NCBI GenBank assembly: GCA_963810195.1
Contig: CAWEMO010000002.1
Span: 434,001 to 498,000, forward strand
Source of the DNA: Chersky-840 sp963810195
Lineage (GTDB): Bacteria; Actinomycetota; Acidimicrobiia; Acidimicrobiales; UBA8190
DNA: 64,000 nt
Direction: 5' to 3'
Shown here: positions 8,931-17,904 of the stretch, one piece after another
How the letters are laid out: each line of letters begins with the position of its first letter
Numbering within the stretch: the first letter of the stretch is position 1
Notes under the pieces: generated by a model
Database searches by the model: none
Told to the model about the DNA's origin: nothing
The model's input: only the letters and a program-made list of their open reading frames with translations
Translations under genes and position numbers: made by a program

Positions 8931-9968
8931 TTGGCCTGGTCGGGAGTCATCGAGACCTACCGTCCGCTGCTCCCCGTGACGCGCGACACGCCGGTGGTCA
9001 CGCTGCTCGAAGGGGGTACGCCCCTGCTCGACGCGCCCCGCCTGTCGGCGCGCGTGGGTGCCCGGGTTCTGCTCAAGCTCGAGGGGCAGAACCCAACGGG
9101 CTCGTTCAAGGACCGTGGGATGACCATGGCGATGTCGAAGGCGCTCGAGGAGGGAGCCAAGGCGGTGGTGTGTGCGTCGACCGGCAACACCTCCGCGTCG
9201 GCCGCCGCCTACGCGGCGCGTGCGGGCATGACGTGTGCCGTGCTGATCCCCGAGGGACACATCGCCCTGGGCAAGCTGGCCCAGGCACTCGTGCACGGGG
9301 CCAAGGTGATCCAGGTGCGGGGCAACTTCGACGAGCTGCTCGCGATGGTCCGTCGTCTGGGGGAGAAGGCTCCGGTGACCGTCGTCAACTCGGTGAACCC
9401 GTACCGCATCGAGGGCCAGAAGACCGGGGCATTCGAAATTGTGGATGCGTTGGGGGACGCGCCCGACGTCCACTGCATCCCGGTCGGCAACGCCGGCAAC
9501 ATCACCGCCTACTGGCGCGGCTACCTCGAGTACCGGGACGCAGGTCACTCCACCAAGCTCCCGCGCATGTTCGGGTTCCAGGCCGCCGGGTCCGCCCCCA
9601 TCGTCGAGGGCCATCCCATCGAGCACCCAGAAACGGTGGCCACAGCCATCCGCATCGGGAACCCCGCGTCCTGGTACGGGGCGACGGCGGCCGCGAGCGA
9701 GTCGGGCGGCGCCATCGAGGCCGTGACCGACGACGAGATCCTCGCCGCCTACCGGTTCCTGGCCTCGGAGGAGTCGGTGTTCTGCGAGGCGGCGTCGGCG
9801 GCGTCGGTCGCCGGGCTGATGAAAGTGGGTGCTCCGAGCGGCTCCACCGTCGTGTGCGTGCTGACCGGCCACGGCCTCAAGGACCCGGACCTGGCGATCA
9901 GCCAGATCTCGGTGCCGACCACCGTCGAGCTCGACTATGCGGCGGTGCTCGCCGCCGTAGGGCTCTAG
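8931..9968 (+). CDS. thrC: Threonine synthase
   Basis: PLP-dependent beta/gamma-lyase-fold enzyme converting O-phosphohomoserine to threonine. The 345-residue frame starts with TTG at 8931, 5 nt after the hom stop, with the purine-rich gaggaagggag inside the hom end as ribosome site. The PLP lysine is K60 in NPTGSFKDRG. The phosphate-binding loop is GNAGNITAYW, with CASTGNTSASAAAYAA and the Gly/Thr-rich CVLTGHGLKD also conserved. In Mycobacterium and Corynebacterium, homoserine kinase (thrB) normally lies close by; here a non-coding leader and rho follow instead. Confidence 0.95.
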   Translation: MAWSGVIETYRPLLPVTRDTPVVTLLEGGTPLLDAPRLSARVGARVLLKLEGQNPTGSFKDRGMTMAMSKALEEGAKAVVCASTGNTSASAAAYAARAGMTCAVLIPEGHIALGKLAQALVHGAKVIQVRGNFDELLAMVRRLGEKAPVTVVNSVNPYRIEGQKTGAFEIVDALGDAPDVHCIPVGNAGNITAYWRGYLEYRDAGHSTKLPRMFGFQAAGSAPIVEGHPIEHPETVATAIRIGNPASWYGATAAASESGGAIEAVTDDEILAAYRFLASEESVFCEAASAASVAGLMKVGAPSGSTVVCVLTGHGLKDPDLAISQISVPTTVELDYAAVLAAVGL

Positions 9969-10100
9969 CCGCCTCGCCCCTCGGGCCCCACGCCTACCCC
10001 TGCTCGCGTCCTCGGCGGCCGCGTCCTCCGAGGTCCGGGCCCGCAGCATTCGAGGCCTGACCTCAAGGTGACGGGAACAACCAGGGGGCCGGTGGGGTTG

Positions 10101-10130
10101 TTGCCTACGAGCCCTGGCGTCCGGTACGAT
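10101..10130 (+). promoter_or_regulatory. Candidate rho promoter
   Basis: TTGCCT (10101-10106) and TACGAT (10125-10130) are separated by 18 nt and lie about 210 nt upstream of the rho start. The 9969-10339 interval has no gene. Besides this promoter it holds gacgc...gcgtc followed by tttaccttttg at about 10243-10273, which could be a weak hairpin/T-run attenuator in the rho leader. Rho genes are commonly autoregulated through their leaders; that is inference here. Confidence 0.4.
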
Positions 10131-10339
10131 GTATGTACCGCCGCTCGCCAGTATGCTGTAGGCATCGCGGGCGACAGGCAATCGAAGCCGGACTCGCCCA
10201 GGCGATATTCCGACGGTGACTTGGTGGGGGTGGCGGGGGCCTGACGCAAAAGCGCCGGGCGTCTTTACCTTTTGTTCCGTGTCCCTTGGCGTCCGGGCTC
10301 ACCGAGCCGTAACGGGGACGCAACCTAGCGAGGTGACTG

Positions 10340-12163
10340 ATGGCTGCAGAGCAACAGCTCGAGCGGTCCGTACTCGAACGTAAAGAGCGGGAAGAGCTTC
10401 GGGCGATCGCCCAGGCGATGTCGCTCGATACCAACTCGCGCAGCAAGAAGGCCGACATCATCGACCAGATCCTGCGCGCCGCGGGGGTCGAGGTACCGAC
10501 GGGAAGTGCCAACGGCGGCCCCGCCGCGCCTGGGCGGACGAAGAGTGCAGGCCGGGGTGCCGCGTCCAACGGCGACGCCGAGGACCTCGAGCTCGAGGCC
10601 GGCTCGAGCAACGGTGCCGGGCACGGGCTCGAGAGCGCCAACGGCACGGCGCGCGCGTCCGCGTCTGCGTCGGTGTCCTCCTCGTCTCCCGAGTCGTCGG
10701 GCTCCTCGGGCGCGTCCCAGGTCGACGTCTCGGTCTCTCCTGACGAGGCCGACCAGACCTCGGGCGGCTCGGGCCAGTCGACTGGTGACCATGCAGTCGA
10801 CGGGCACGACGGCGCGGCGCCCGCGTCGGAGCGGTCGCCCTCGGGGCCTCGCCAGAGTGGCGGGCAGAACCAGAACCGTCAGCACGTCCAGCAAGGTGGC
10901 GGCGCCAACGAGCCCGGGAACCGCCGAGGCCGGCGCCGCAGGGGCCGCGAGCGCGGCGTGTCCGGCGGTGGCGGTGGCGGTGAGCGCGAGCTCCAGGGAG
11001 GCGGTCAGGAGGCGCAGTACTCCGGCGAGCTCATCCCGGTGCGCGGCCTGCTCGACCTGCGCGACGAGGGGTACGGGTTCCTCCGGGCCGAGGGCTACCT
11101 GCCGAGCTCCAAGGACGTGTACATCTCGATCAGCCAGGCGCGCCGCTTCGCGTTGCGCCGGGGCGACTTCGTCGAGGGGGCGTGCCGTCCGGCAGCGTCG
11201 AACGAGAAGTTCCCCGCCCTCATCCGCATCGATTCGGTGTGCGGTCTGGCTCCCGACGAGGCCCGGGGCCGCCCGCGCTTCGAGGACCTCACCCCGCTGT
11301 TCCCCGACGAGAAGCTCCGGCTCGAGACGACAGGTGCGGCCGAGGTGACCACGCGGATCATCGACCTGCTCTCGCCCATCGGCAAAGGCCAGAGAGGGAT
11401 GATCGTCTCACCGCCCAAGGCGGGCAAGACGACGATCCTGAAGCAGATCGCCCACTCGATCGAGGCGAACAACCCCGAGGTGCACCTCATCGTGCTGCTC
11501 GTCGACGAGCGGCCCGAGGAAGTCACCGACATGCGCCGCTCGGTCAAGGGTGAGGTGGTCGCATCCACCTTCGACCGGCCGTCCGACGAGCACACCGCCA
11601 TCGCCGAGCTCACCATCGACCGCGCCAAGCGGCTCGTCGAGCTGGGCAGGGACGTGGTGATCGTGCTCGACGGGATCACGCGCCTCGCCCGGGCCTACAA
11701 CCTGGCCCAGCCGGCGAGCGGCCGGATCATGTCCGGTGGCGTCGACTCCGGTGCCCTCTACCCGCCGAAGCGGTTCTTCGGGGCGGCCCGGAACATCGAG
11801 GAGGGCGGTTCCCTCACCATCCTGGCGACCGCGCTGGTGGAGACGGGCTCGAAGATGGACGAGGTCATCTTCGAGGAGTTCAAGGGGACCGGCAACATGG
11901 AGCTGCGCCTCGACCGGCGGCTGGCGGAACGGCGCCTGTACCCGTCGATCGACGTCAACGCCAGCTCCACTCGCCACGAAGAGTTGCTGTTCGAGCGCGG
12001 ACAGCTCCAGCAGGTCTGGAAGCTGCGCCGGGTGCTCAATGCGCTCGCCGCCGACGGGAGCGCGGCGGCCGGGCTCGAGCTGCTCATGGACAAGATCCGC
12101 AGCACCAAGAGCAACGACGAATTCCTGGCGGAGATCGCCAAGGGGCCCGCGCCGCCCGTCTGA
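10340..12163 (+). CDS. rho: Transcription termination factor Rho
   Basis: Hexameric RNA-dependent ATPase/helicase that terminates transcription. 607 residues with ATG at 10340 and gcgaggtg upstream. Residues 1-50 form the Rho N-terminal helical domain (SRSKKADIIDQILRAAG). Residues about 55-225 are a low-complexity Gly/Ser/Asn/Arg-rich insertion, much larger than in E. coli Rho (419 residues in total) but of a kind known in actinobacterial Rho. The cold-shock RNA-binding fold follows (GELIPVRGLLDL, DEGYGFLR). The ATPase core has the P-loop SPPKAGKTT (about 357-365), Walker B VIVLDGITRLAR and the Q/R-loop region (YPPKRFFGAARN). rpmE and prfA lie downstream, as in mycobacteria. Confidence 0.97.
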   Translation: MAAEQQLERSVLERKEREELRAIAQAMSLDTNSRSKKADIIDQILRAAGVEVPTGSANGGPAAPGRTKSAGRGAASNGDAEDLELEAGSSNGAGHGLESANGTARASASASVSSSSPESSGSSGASQVDVSVSPDEADQTSGGSGQSTGDHAVDGHDGAAPASERSPSGPRQSGGQNQNRQHVQQGGGANEPGNRRGRRRRGRERGVSGGGGGGERELQGGGQEAQYSGELIPVRGLLDLRDEGYGFLRAEGYLPSSKDVYISISQARRFALRRGDFVEGACRPAASNEKFPALIRIDSVCGLAPDEARGRPRFEDLTPLFPDEKLRLETTGAAEVTTRIIDLLSPIGKGQRGMIVSPPKAGKTTILKQIAHSIEANNPEVHLIVLLVDERPEEVTDMRRSVKGEVVASTFDRPSDEHTAIAELTIDRAKRLVELGRDVVIVLDGITRLARAYNLAQPASGRIMSGGVDSGALYPPKRFFGAARNIEEGGSLTILATALVETGSKMDEVIFEEFKGTGNMELRLDRRLAERRLYPSIDVNASSTRHEELLFERGQLQQVWKLRRVLNALAADGSAAAGLELLMDKIRSTKSNDEFLAEIAKGPAPPV

Positions 12164-12277
12164 GTGCCGCGGGGTGAGGGCGATCCTGCTCTGACCCCGT
12201 AGCCCGCTCGGCTCCCACTCGGCCGGCTCCCCCGGCCCGCTCGGCTCCGAGGGCGACTCCCCTAGACTGGAGGAACC

Positions 12278-12505
12278 ATGAAGGCTGACATCCACCCCTC
12301 CTACGTGGAGTCCAACGTGCGCTGCTCGTGCGGCAACACGTTCGTGACCCGCTCCACCAAGGCAGAGCTCCACGTGGAGCTGTGCAACGAGTGCCACCCG
12401 TTCTTCACCGGAAAGCAGAAGCTGGTCGACTCCGGTGGCCGGGTCGAGCGCTTCCAGCGGCGTTACGGGCAGCGGGCCTCGCGGTCGCGCGCCAAGCGCA
12501 GCTGA
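12278..12505 (+). CDS. rpmE: 50S ribosomal protein L31 (zinc-binding form)
   Basis: 75-residue L31 of the large ribosomal subunit. It begins MKADIHPSY and carries CxC (NVRCSCGNTF) and CxxC (VELCNECHPFFTG), so it is the C+ form that binds zinc, which can double as a zinc store. The ribosome site ctggagga is well spaced before the ATG. It lies between rho and prfA. Confidence 0.96.
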   Translation: MKADIHPSYVESNVRCSCGNTFVTRSTKAELHVELCNECHPFFTGKQKLVDSGGRVERFQRRYGQRASRSRAKRS

Positions 12506-12594
12506 CGCCAGCTCCGGTCGGCTCCTGATCGACTGAGCCCGTCCCCGCGCCGGAGACGGCCGGGGGCTTCCGGGCACGTCGGTACCCTGGTGCC

Positions 12595-13674
12595 ATGGAC
12601 CGCGAGCGCCTCGACGCGTGGGAGCAGGAGTACCAGGCGGTGCTCGACGCTCTCGGCGACCCTGCGGTCGTAGCCGATCAGGCACGCCTGCGTGACGTGT
12701 CGCGCCGCCACAAGGACCTCGAGGCACTGCTCACCGTGGCGCGCCGGCTCAGCCAAGCCGAAGAGGACATGGCGACCGCCCGCCAGATGTTGAGCGAGGC
12801 AACGGGTGAGGACCGCGAGGTCGTGAACGCCGAGATCGAGCAGGCCGCGGCGGAGACCGCCGAGCTCGAGGAGGAGCTCAGCCTCCTGTTGTTGCCCAAG
12901 GACCCCAACGTCGGCCGCAACGTCATCGTCGAGATCCGTGGTGCCGAGGGCGGCGAAGAGGCGAACCTCTTCGCCAAGGACCTGTTCGAGATGTACCGCC
13001 GGTACGCGGAGCGACACGGGTGGCGCCTGGAGGTCCTCTCCGCAGACCCCTCCGATCGTGACGGGCTCAACGAGGTCACCTTCATGGTGAAAGGCGCCGA
13101 CGCGTGGACGCGTCTCAAGAACGAGGGCGGAACCCATCGCGTCCAGCGCGTGCCGGTCACCGAGTCCCAGGGTCGGATCCACACCTCGGCGGCCACGGTC
13201 CTGGTGCTCCCCGAAGCCGACGAGGTCGAGGTGTCCATCGACCCGGCCGACCTGCGGGTCGACGTGTTCCGCTCGACGGGCCCGGGGGGCCAGTCGGTCA
13301 ACACGACGGACTCCGCGGTGCGCCTGACGCACCTCCCCACGGGCATCGTCGTCTCCATGCAGGACGAGAAGAGCCAGATCCAGAACCGGGCCCGCGCCCT
13401 GCAGGTGCTGCGGGCCCGGCTGCTCAAGCTCGAGCAGGACCGTGTCGCTGCGCAGCAGTCGGAGCAGCGTCGCAGCCAGGTGGGAGGGGGAAGTCGGTCC
13501 GAGAAGATCCGGACCTACAACTTCAAGGAGAACCGGGTGACCGACCACCGTGTCAAGCTCACGTTGCACAAGCTGGATCGTGTCCTCGAGGGGGACATGG
13601 ACGAGATCGTGGACGCCCTGCTCGCCGACGAGCGCGAGCGGGAGATCTCCGTGGCCGCGGCCCGACGCGCGTGA
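12595..13674 (+). CDS. prfA: Peptide chain release factor 1
   Basis: Class I release factor that recognises UAA/UAG and triggers peptide release at the ribosome. 359 residues. The GGQ catalytic motif is at about 231-233 (STGPGGQSVNTTDSAVRL). The codon-recognition tripeptide is PVT (VPVTESQGRIH), the PxT class of RF1 rather than the SPF of RF2. The acidic N-terminal domain and the C-terminal RSEKIRTYNFKENRVTDHR are canonical. Its TGA overlaps the GTG start of prmC, the methyltransferase that modifies this GGQ glutamine. Confidence 0.97.
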   Translation: MDRERLDAWEQEYQAVLDALGDPAVVADQARLRDVSRRHKDLEALLTVARRLSQAEEDMATARQMLSEATGEDREVVNAEIEQAAAETAELEEELSLLLLPKDPNVGRNVIVEIRGAEGGEEANLFAKDLFEMYRRYAERHGWRLEVLSADPSDRDGLNEVTFMVKGADAWTRLKNEGGTHRVQRVPVTESQGRIHTSAATVLVLPEADEVEVSIDPADLRVDVFRSTGPGGQSVNTTDSAVRLTHLPTGIVVSMQDEKSQIQNRARALQVLRARLLKLEQDRVAAQQSEQRRSQVGGGSRSEKIRTYNFKENRVTDHRVKLTLHKLDRVLEGDMDEIVDALLADEREREISVAAARRA

Positions 13675-14600
13675 GGGCGCGCACGACACGGGATCGGGGC
13701 TCGGTGCCGGGTCAGAGCGTGCGCGCGGTGTTGGAGTGGAGCTCCGAAGCCCTCGGCTCCGAGCGTGAGGCGCGCTGGATCGTGGCGCAGGCCACGGGCA
13801 TCGCTCCCGGCGACCTCGTGGTGCGCGGCGAGGCCCCGATGTCGGCCACGATGTGTGCCTCCGTGCAGGACATGGTCGAGCGGCGTGTGTCGGGCGAGCC
13901 CCTGCAGTACGTGCTCGGCACGTGGGCGTTCCGTGGCCTGGAGATCCGCGTCGACGACCGTGCGCTGATCCCGAGGCCCGAGACCGAACAAGTCGTGTCC
14001 GTCGCGCTCGGCGAGCTGCGCAGTCAGGCGACCCGAGTTCGGGAGGGATCGAGACTCGTCGCCGTCGACCTCGGCACCGGCTCGGGGGTGGTCGCGCTGT
14101 CCCTGGCGTCGGAATTCGGGTCGCGGAGCCCGCTGGAGGTGTGGGCCACCGACATCTCGCCGGGCGCACTGGCGCTCGTCGAGGAGAACCTGGCCGCGCT
14201 GGCCGGGCGCGACCCGGCGGCGTCGCGCCGCGTGCGCGTGGCACGGGGCTCGTGGTTCGACGCCCTGCCCCCCCACCTCGCCGGTGAGGTGCGCCTGGTG
14301 GTGTCGAACCCTCCGTACGTCTCGGCCGCGGAGTGGGAGGCGCTCGACCCCGAGGTGCGTGACCACGAACCGGTCGGTGCCCTGGTGCCGGGCCCTACCG
14401 GCCTCGAGGCCATCGAGGTGCTCCTCGACCGATCGCGGCGTTGGCTCGCCCCCGGCGGAAGCCTCGTCGTCGAGTTGGCACCCGGGCAGGCCGCCCCGGT
14501 GACGGACAGGGCGACGGAGCTCGGATACCTGGAGATCGCCATCCTCGACGATCTGGCCGGTCGGCACCGGATCCTCGTGGCGCGTTCGCCGCGACGTTGA
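13671..14600 (+). CDS. prmC: Release-factor glutamine N5-methyltransferase
   Basis: SAM-dependent methyltransferase (HemK/PrmC) that methylates the GGQ glutamine of release factors. GTG start at 13671 overlapping the prfA stop (GTGA), 309 residues. Family marks: substrate-binding N-terminal domain with GEPLQYVLGTWAF and LIPRPETE, SAM-binding VDLGTGSGVVALSLA, and the catalytic NPPY (VVSNPPYVS) near residue 213. The frame is open further upstream, but that part is out of phase with prfA and not PrmC-like. Confidence 0.95.
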   Translation: MRARTTRDRGSVPGQSVRAVLEWSSEALGSEREARWIVAQATGIAPGDLVVRGEAPMSATMCASVQDMVERRVSGEPLQYVLGTWAFRGLEIRVDDRALIPRPETEQVVSVALGELRSQATRVREGSRLVAVDLGTGSGVVALSLASEFGSRSPLEVWATDISPGALALVEENLAALAGRDPAASRRVRVARGSWFDALPPHLAGEVRLVVSNPPYVSAAEWEALDPEVRDHEPVGALVPGPTGLEAIEVLLDRSRRWLAPGGSLVVELAPGQAAPVTDRATELGYLEIAILDDLAGRHRILVARSPRR

Positions 14601-14643
14601 CCGACCGGCGACGGATCCGGCCTCGCAGCACCTCGGGGGCCGC

Positions 14644-15276
14644 GTGAGCGGCGACGCGGCGCGAGGCCGGTCCCTCGACCTCGAGGACCTCGCAGCCGCG
14701 GTGGCCGCGCTCGAGGCCGGGCAGGTGGTGGCGATCCCGACCGACACCGTCTACGGGCTGGCGGTGGACCCGACCCGTCCCGGCGCGACCGACGCACTGT
14801 TCGCGCTGAAGGCCCGACCGGCCACGCTCGACCTGCCGGTCCTGGTGGCGTCGATCGGGCAGGCCGAGTCGCTGGCGGGGCCCGACGGCCTGTCTCCGCC
14901 GGCCCGGCGCCTCGCGCGCGCCTTCTGGCCGGGCGCGCTCACCATCGTGGTGCCCCGCCGGGGCGGGCTCGACTGGGACCTCGGTGCCCATTCGCAGACG
15001 ATCGGCCTGCGGCTCCCGGATCACGCCGCGGCGCGGGCGCTGTGCGACGAGGTCGGTGCGCTCGCCACCACGAGCGCCAACGTGCACGGCCAGCCCCCGT
15101 GCACCGACGCCGATGCCGTGCTGCGGGCCTTCCCCTCGGGGGTTGTCGTGGTCGACGGCGGCCGCTGTGCCGGCGCCCCTTCGACCGTCGTCTCCCTGCT
15201 CGGCGACGCACCCCGGTGTCTCCGGGAGGGTGCGGTGGCGTGGACGGAGGTGGTGGTCGCTCTCGGAGGCGACTGA
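14644..15276 (+). CDS. L-threonylcarbamoyladenylate synthase (Sua5/YrdC/YwlC)
   Basis: Makes threonylcarbamoyl-AMP for the t6A37 modification of ANN-decoding tRNAs. 210 residues, GTG start at 14644. YrdC-fold signatures: IPTDTVYGLAVDP, a KARP segment within FALKARPA (usually KxRP), FWPGALTIVVPR, IGLRLPDH and ATTSANVHGQPP. The gene order prfA-prmC-ywlC is very common in actinobacteria. Confidence 0.92.
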   Translation: MSGDAARGRSLDLEDLAAAVAALEAGQVVAIPTDTVYGLAVDPTRPGATDALFALKARPATLDLPVLVASIGQAESLAGPDGLSPPARRLARAFWPGALTIVVPRRGGLDWDLGAHSQTIGLRLPDHAAARALCDEVGALATTSANVHGQPPCTDADAVLRAFPSGVVVVDGGRCAGAPSTVVSLLGDAPRCLREGAVAWTEVVVALGGD

Positions 15277-15365
15277 CGGTCCGCCATCGTGGTCGGCTCC
15301 CGCTGTGGCAGGCTCTCGCCCGACAAAGCGGCCGTGTCGGCGGCCGGTGAGAAAGGGGGAAACAC

Positions 15366-15776
15366 ATGCCAGCGGACCACGAGGCGGCGGTGCGCGCGTT
15401 CTTCGGCGCATGGGTGGAGCGCGATCCCGATCGCCTCACGAGCTTCTTCGCCTCTGACGGCACCTGGAGCGAAGCCAACCGCGATGCCGCCAAGGGCCCC
15501 GACGAGATCCGGCCGGTCTTCGAGCTCCAGACGAGCTTCGCCTCGGACTTCTCCTTCGAGTTCAAGCGGCTCGAGGTGGTGGGCGACACGGTGTTCACCG
15601 AGCGCGTCGACCGCTTCGTCATCAACGACATGGACATGGCAGTGCCCGTGGCCGGCATCTTCGAGTTCGACGCCGACGGCCTCATCAGCTCTTGGCGCGA
15701 CTACTACGACTGGGCGCTTCTGGAGGCTCAGCTGCTCGCGGCCGGCGTCGACCTCACCGGCGTGGAAGGGATCTAG
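15366..15776 (+). CDS. SnoaL-like/limonene-epoxide-hydrolase-fold protein
   Basis: 136-residue NTF2-like alpha+beta barrel. It begins with an alpha helix (AAVRAFFGAWVERDPDRLTSFF), then DGTWSE and strands (VVGDTVFTERVDRFVIN, VAGIFEFDADGLISSWRDYYD). The ending WRDYYD and the acidic pocket resemble the limonene-1,2-epoxide hydrolase/SnoaL-like group, which covers hydrolases and isomerases of small hydrophobic substrates. Function cannot be fixed from sequence. Ribosome site gaaaggggga. It interrupts the usual ywlC-wecA order together with the convergent thiolase-like gene; stops are 10 bp apart. Confidence 0.7.
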   Translation: MPADHEAAVRAFFGAWVERDPDRLTSFFASDGTWSEANRDAAKGPDEIRPVFELQTSFASDFSFEFKRLEVVGDTVFTERVDRFVINDMDMAVPVAGIFEFDADGLISSWRDYYDWALLEAQLLAAGVDLTGVEGI

Positions 15777-15786
15777 AGCCGGGCGC

Positions 15787-17307
15787 TCAGCGGAGCCGGG
15801 CGCGACCGCCGGCATCCAGGCGAACCTTCCGGCCGCACCCCTCGTCCTCCATCAGGCCCACCATGTCGTCGCGGTCGGAGACGGTGCCCCACGTCCGGCG
15901 TTCGTCCGCGGTCAGGAGGGCCAGGATGGCGAGCTCGGGCGCCCCGTCGCGGTCGTGGACGACGGTGTAGGTCTCGATGGTGGCGTCCCCCTCGTATCCC
16001 GGAGCCGGCGCGCGCCGGGCCATGGCGTCCACCGCCTCCTGCGGGCTGCCGTGGCGGAATCCCGTCGCGGGAGGCGACGTCGACCACAGCCCGACGGCGT
16101 GCTTCGTGCTGTACCACCCCAAGCCGGTGACGAGGCCCAGGGCGCCGGGCGCGGCGCGCAGCCGTCTGGCCATCGTGGCGATGGAGTGGCTGACGTAGTT
16201 GTTGCCCGGGCCACCGGCGAACCCCAGTCCCCCGGTCACCGTGAGCGGCCGGTCGGGGTCGTCGAGCGCAAGCCCCAGCTCGCGGGCGGCGATCTGCACG
16301 GCACAGGGGAAGCACGAGTACAGGTCCACGTGGGCGACATCGTCGATCCCCGCTCCGGCGAGCGACAGGGCGAGGCTCCCGGCCAAACGGATGGCGGGCG
16401 ACGACCGCAGGTCCTGGCGCTCGGACAGGAACCAGTGGTCATGGGCGTCGGTTCCCGCCACGGGAAAGACCCACCGGTCCTCGGGCACCCCGGCCTCGCG
16501 TGCCGCGCCCACCGAGCACAAGATGAGCGCGGCGCCTTGGTCGACGCGGTCGTTGGCGTTCATCAGCTTCGGGTACGGGAACGACACCATCCGGTTGGAG
16601 GGTCCCGTCGATCGCACCTCCTCCGCCGTTCTCGCTCGGGGGGACCACGCGTAGGGGTTGGTCGCCGCCACCGACGAGAAACGCGCCCACAGCTCCGACA
16701 CCGAGCGCTGGTGCTCCTCGATGGTCTCGCCCGCGTCGAACCGCAAGGCGTTCTCGAACAGGGGGAAGACCCGCAGGGGGCGGTCGAGCCCCCGGGCCGA
16801 TTCGACGTCGGTCACCGGGGTGCGGTCGGTGCCGAGCATCACCGGGCTCGGGGTGTCGTCGGCCTGCGCCGTCCACCCCAGGACGGGGCGTTCGGGGTCG
16901 CGCCGGGCGGCGAGGCGCGTGAAGAGGCACTCGGCCCCGCAGACGAGGGCCACGTCGAGCTCCCCGGCTGCGATCTGGAGCGCGGTGTGGTTGACGACCG
17001 TCTGCGGGTTGTTCCCACCGATCGCCGTGAGCGCCAGCTCCCGGGGAGCGATCCCGAGACGCTCGGACACCAGCAGTCCCGGATTCACGTATCGCCAGCT
17101 CAGGGGCACGATCACGCGCAGGGACCCCGCCCGTGCCAGCAGTCTCCGCCCCTCGTCGGCGCCGCCGCTGTCCCGGCCGGCGGCGCGCAGCGCCCGCGCC
17201 ATGAGCTCGACCGGCTCGGGCCGCTGCGTGAGCGGGACCTCGGGGTCGGGCCGCTGTGTGACCTGTCCGGCCCCCACCAGCACCGGCGTGCGAGGGTCGA
17301 GGGCCAC
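15787..17307 (-). CDS. Thiolase-family acetyl-CoA acetyltransferase-like protein
   Basis: 506-residue thiolase-fold protein with an extra C-terminal domain, as in actinobacterial acetyl-CoA acetyltransferase-like/SCP-x-related proteins. N-terminal VLVGAGQVTQRP; nucleophile-region Cys in ALVCGAECLF; YSCFPCAVQ; GGLGFAGGPGNNYVSH with the catalytic His; and WYSTKHAVGLWS. The residues after about 430 form a small OB-like tail (YTVVHDRDGAPELAILALL). It probably acts in fatty-acid or sterol side-chain degradation as a 3-ketoacyl-CoA thiolase-like enzyme, but several members are atypical. It is divergent from rpiB (68 bp apart). Confidence 0.8.
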   Translation of the reverse strand: MALDPRTPVLVGAGQVTQRPDPEVPLTQRPEPVELMARALRAAGRDSGGADEGRRLLARAGSLRVIVPLSWRYVNPGLLVSERLGIAPRELALTAIGGNNPQTVVNHTALQIAAGELDVALVCGAECLFTRLAARRDPERPVLGWTAQADDTPSPVMLGTDRTPVTDVESARGLDRPLRVFPLFENALRFDAGETIEEHQRSVSELWARFSSVAATNPYAWSPRARTAEEVRSTGPSNRMVSFPYPKLMNANDRVDQGAALILCSVGAAREAGVPEDRWVFPVAGTDAHDHWFLSERQDLRSSPAIRLAGSLALSLAGAGIDDVAHVDLYSCFPCAVQIAARELGLALDDPDRPLTVTGGLGFAGGPGNNYVSHSIATMARRLRAAPGALGLVTGLGWYSTKHAVGLWSTSPPATGFRHGSPQEAVDAMARRAPAPGYEGDATIETYTVVHDRDGAPELAILALLTADERRTWGTVSDRDDMVGLMEDEGCGRKVRLDAGGRARLR

Positions 17308-17375
17308 GGCGCCGAGCGTACCGGTCGGCTCCGCGTGCCCCCGGGCCGGCGCGAGGGCCTCGGTATGCTTCGCCC

Positions 17376-17816
17376 ATGCGTATCGCAGTCGGCTCCGACC
17401 ACGCCGGCTACCGCCTCAAGGAGTTCCTCGCCGCCCACCTCACCACGTCGGGACACGACGTCGACGACCTCGGGGCGCACTCGGAGGCCCCGGTCGACTA
17501 CCCGGAATTCGGTGCGGCGGTGGGCCGCGCCGTGTCCGAAGGGCGGGCGGAACTGGGCCTGTGCGCCTGCGGGACGGGGATCGGCATCTCCATCGCCGCC
17601 AACAAGATCCCCGGGGTGCGTGCCGCCGTGGTCCATGACGTGACCACGGCACGCCTGGCACGTGCCCACAATCACGCCAATGTGGTGTGCATGGGTGGCC
17701 GCATGGTCGGGTTCGAGGTCGCCAAGGACGCCGTCGACACGTTCCTGTCGACCGAGCCGGCCGGGGGTCGACACGACCGGCGCATCCGCGAGATCGCCGT
17801 GCTCGAGGCGCGCTGA
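17376..17816 (+). CDS. rpiB: Ribose-5-phosphate isomerase B
   Basis: Interconverts ribose-5-phosphate and ribulose-5-phosphate in the pentose phosphate pathway. 146 residues of the RpiB/LacAB family: MRIAVGSDHAGYRLKEFL, active-site Cys in ELGLCACGTGIGISIAANK, anion-binding HNHANVVCMGGRM. Full length. It lies 88 bp upstream of glyA on the same strand. Confidence 0.93.
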   Translation: MRIAVGSDHAGYRLKEFLAAHLTTSGHDVDDLGAHSEAPVDYPEFGAAVGRAVSEGRAELGLCACGTGIGISIAANKIPGVRAAVVHDVTTARLARAHNHANVVCMGGRMVGFEVAKDAVDTFLSTEPAGGRHDRRIREIAVLEAR

Positions 17817-17904
17817 GCACGCGGCCGGCCGCGCGGGCGCTCGACATCGCGACAGACCACCGAAGCAGGGCGACGGCCCCAGGGCAGAGGCAGAGAGGAC
17901 AGAG

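Noticed and set aside
15289..17643. A plus-strand open frame of 784 codons across the SnoaL-like, thiolase-like and rpiB region
   Set aside because: It is antisense or out of phase to three recognisable genes and has no domain of its own.
17817..17904. Possible ZTP-type riboswitch before glyA
   Set aside because: The conserved ZTP core elements could not be found in this 88-bp stretch.
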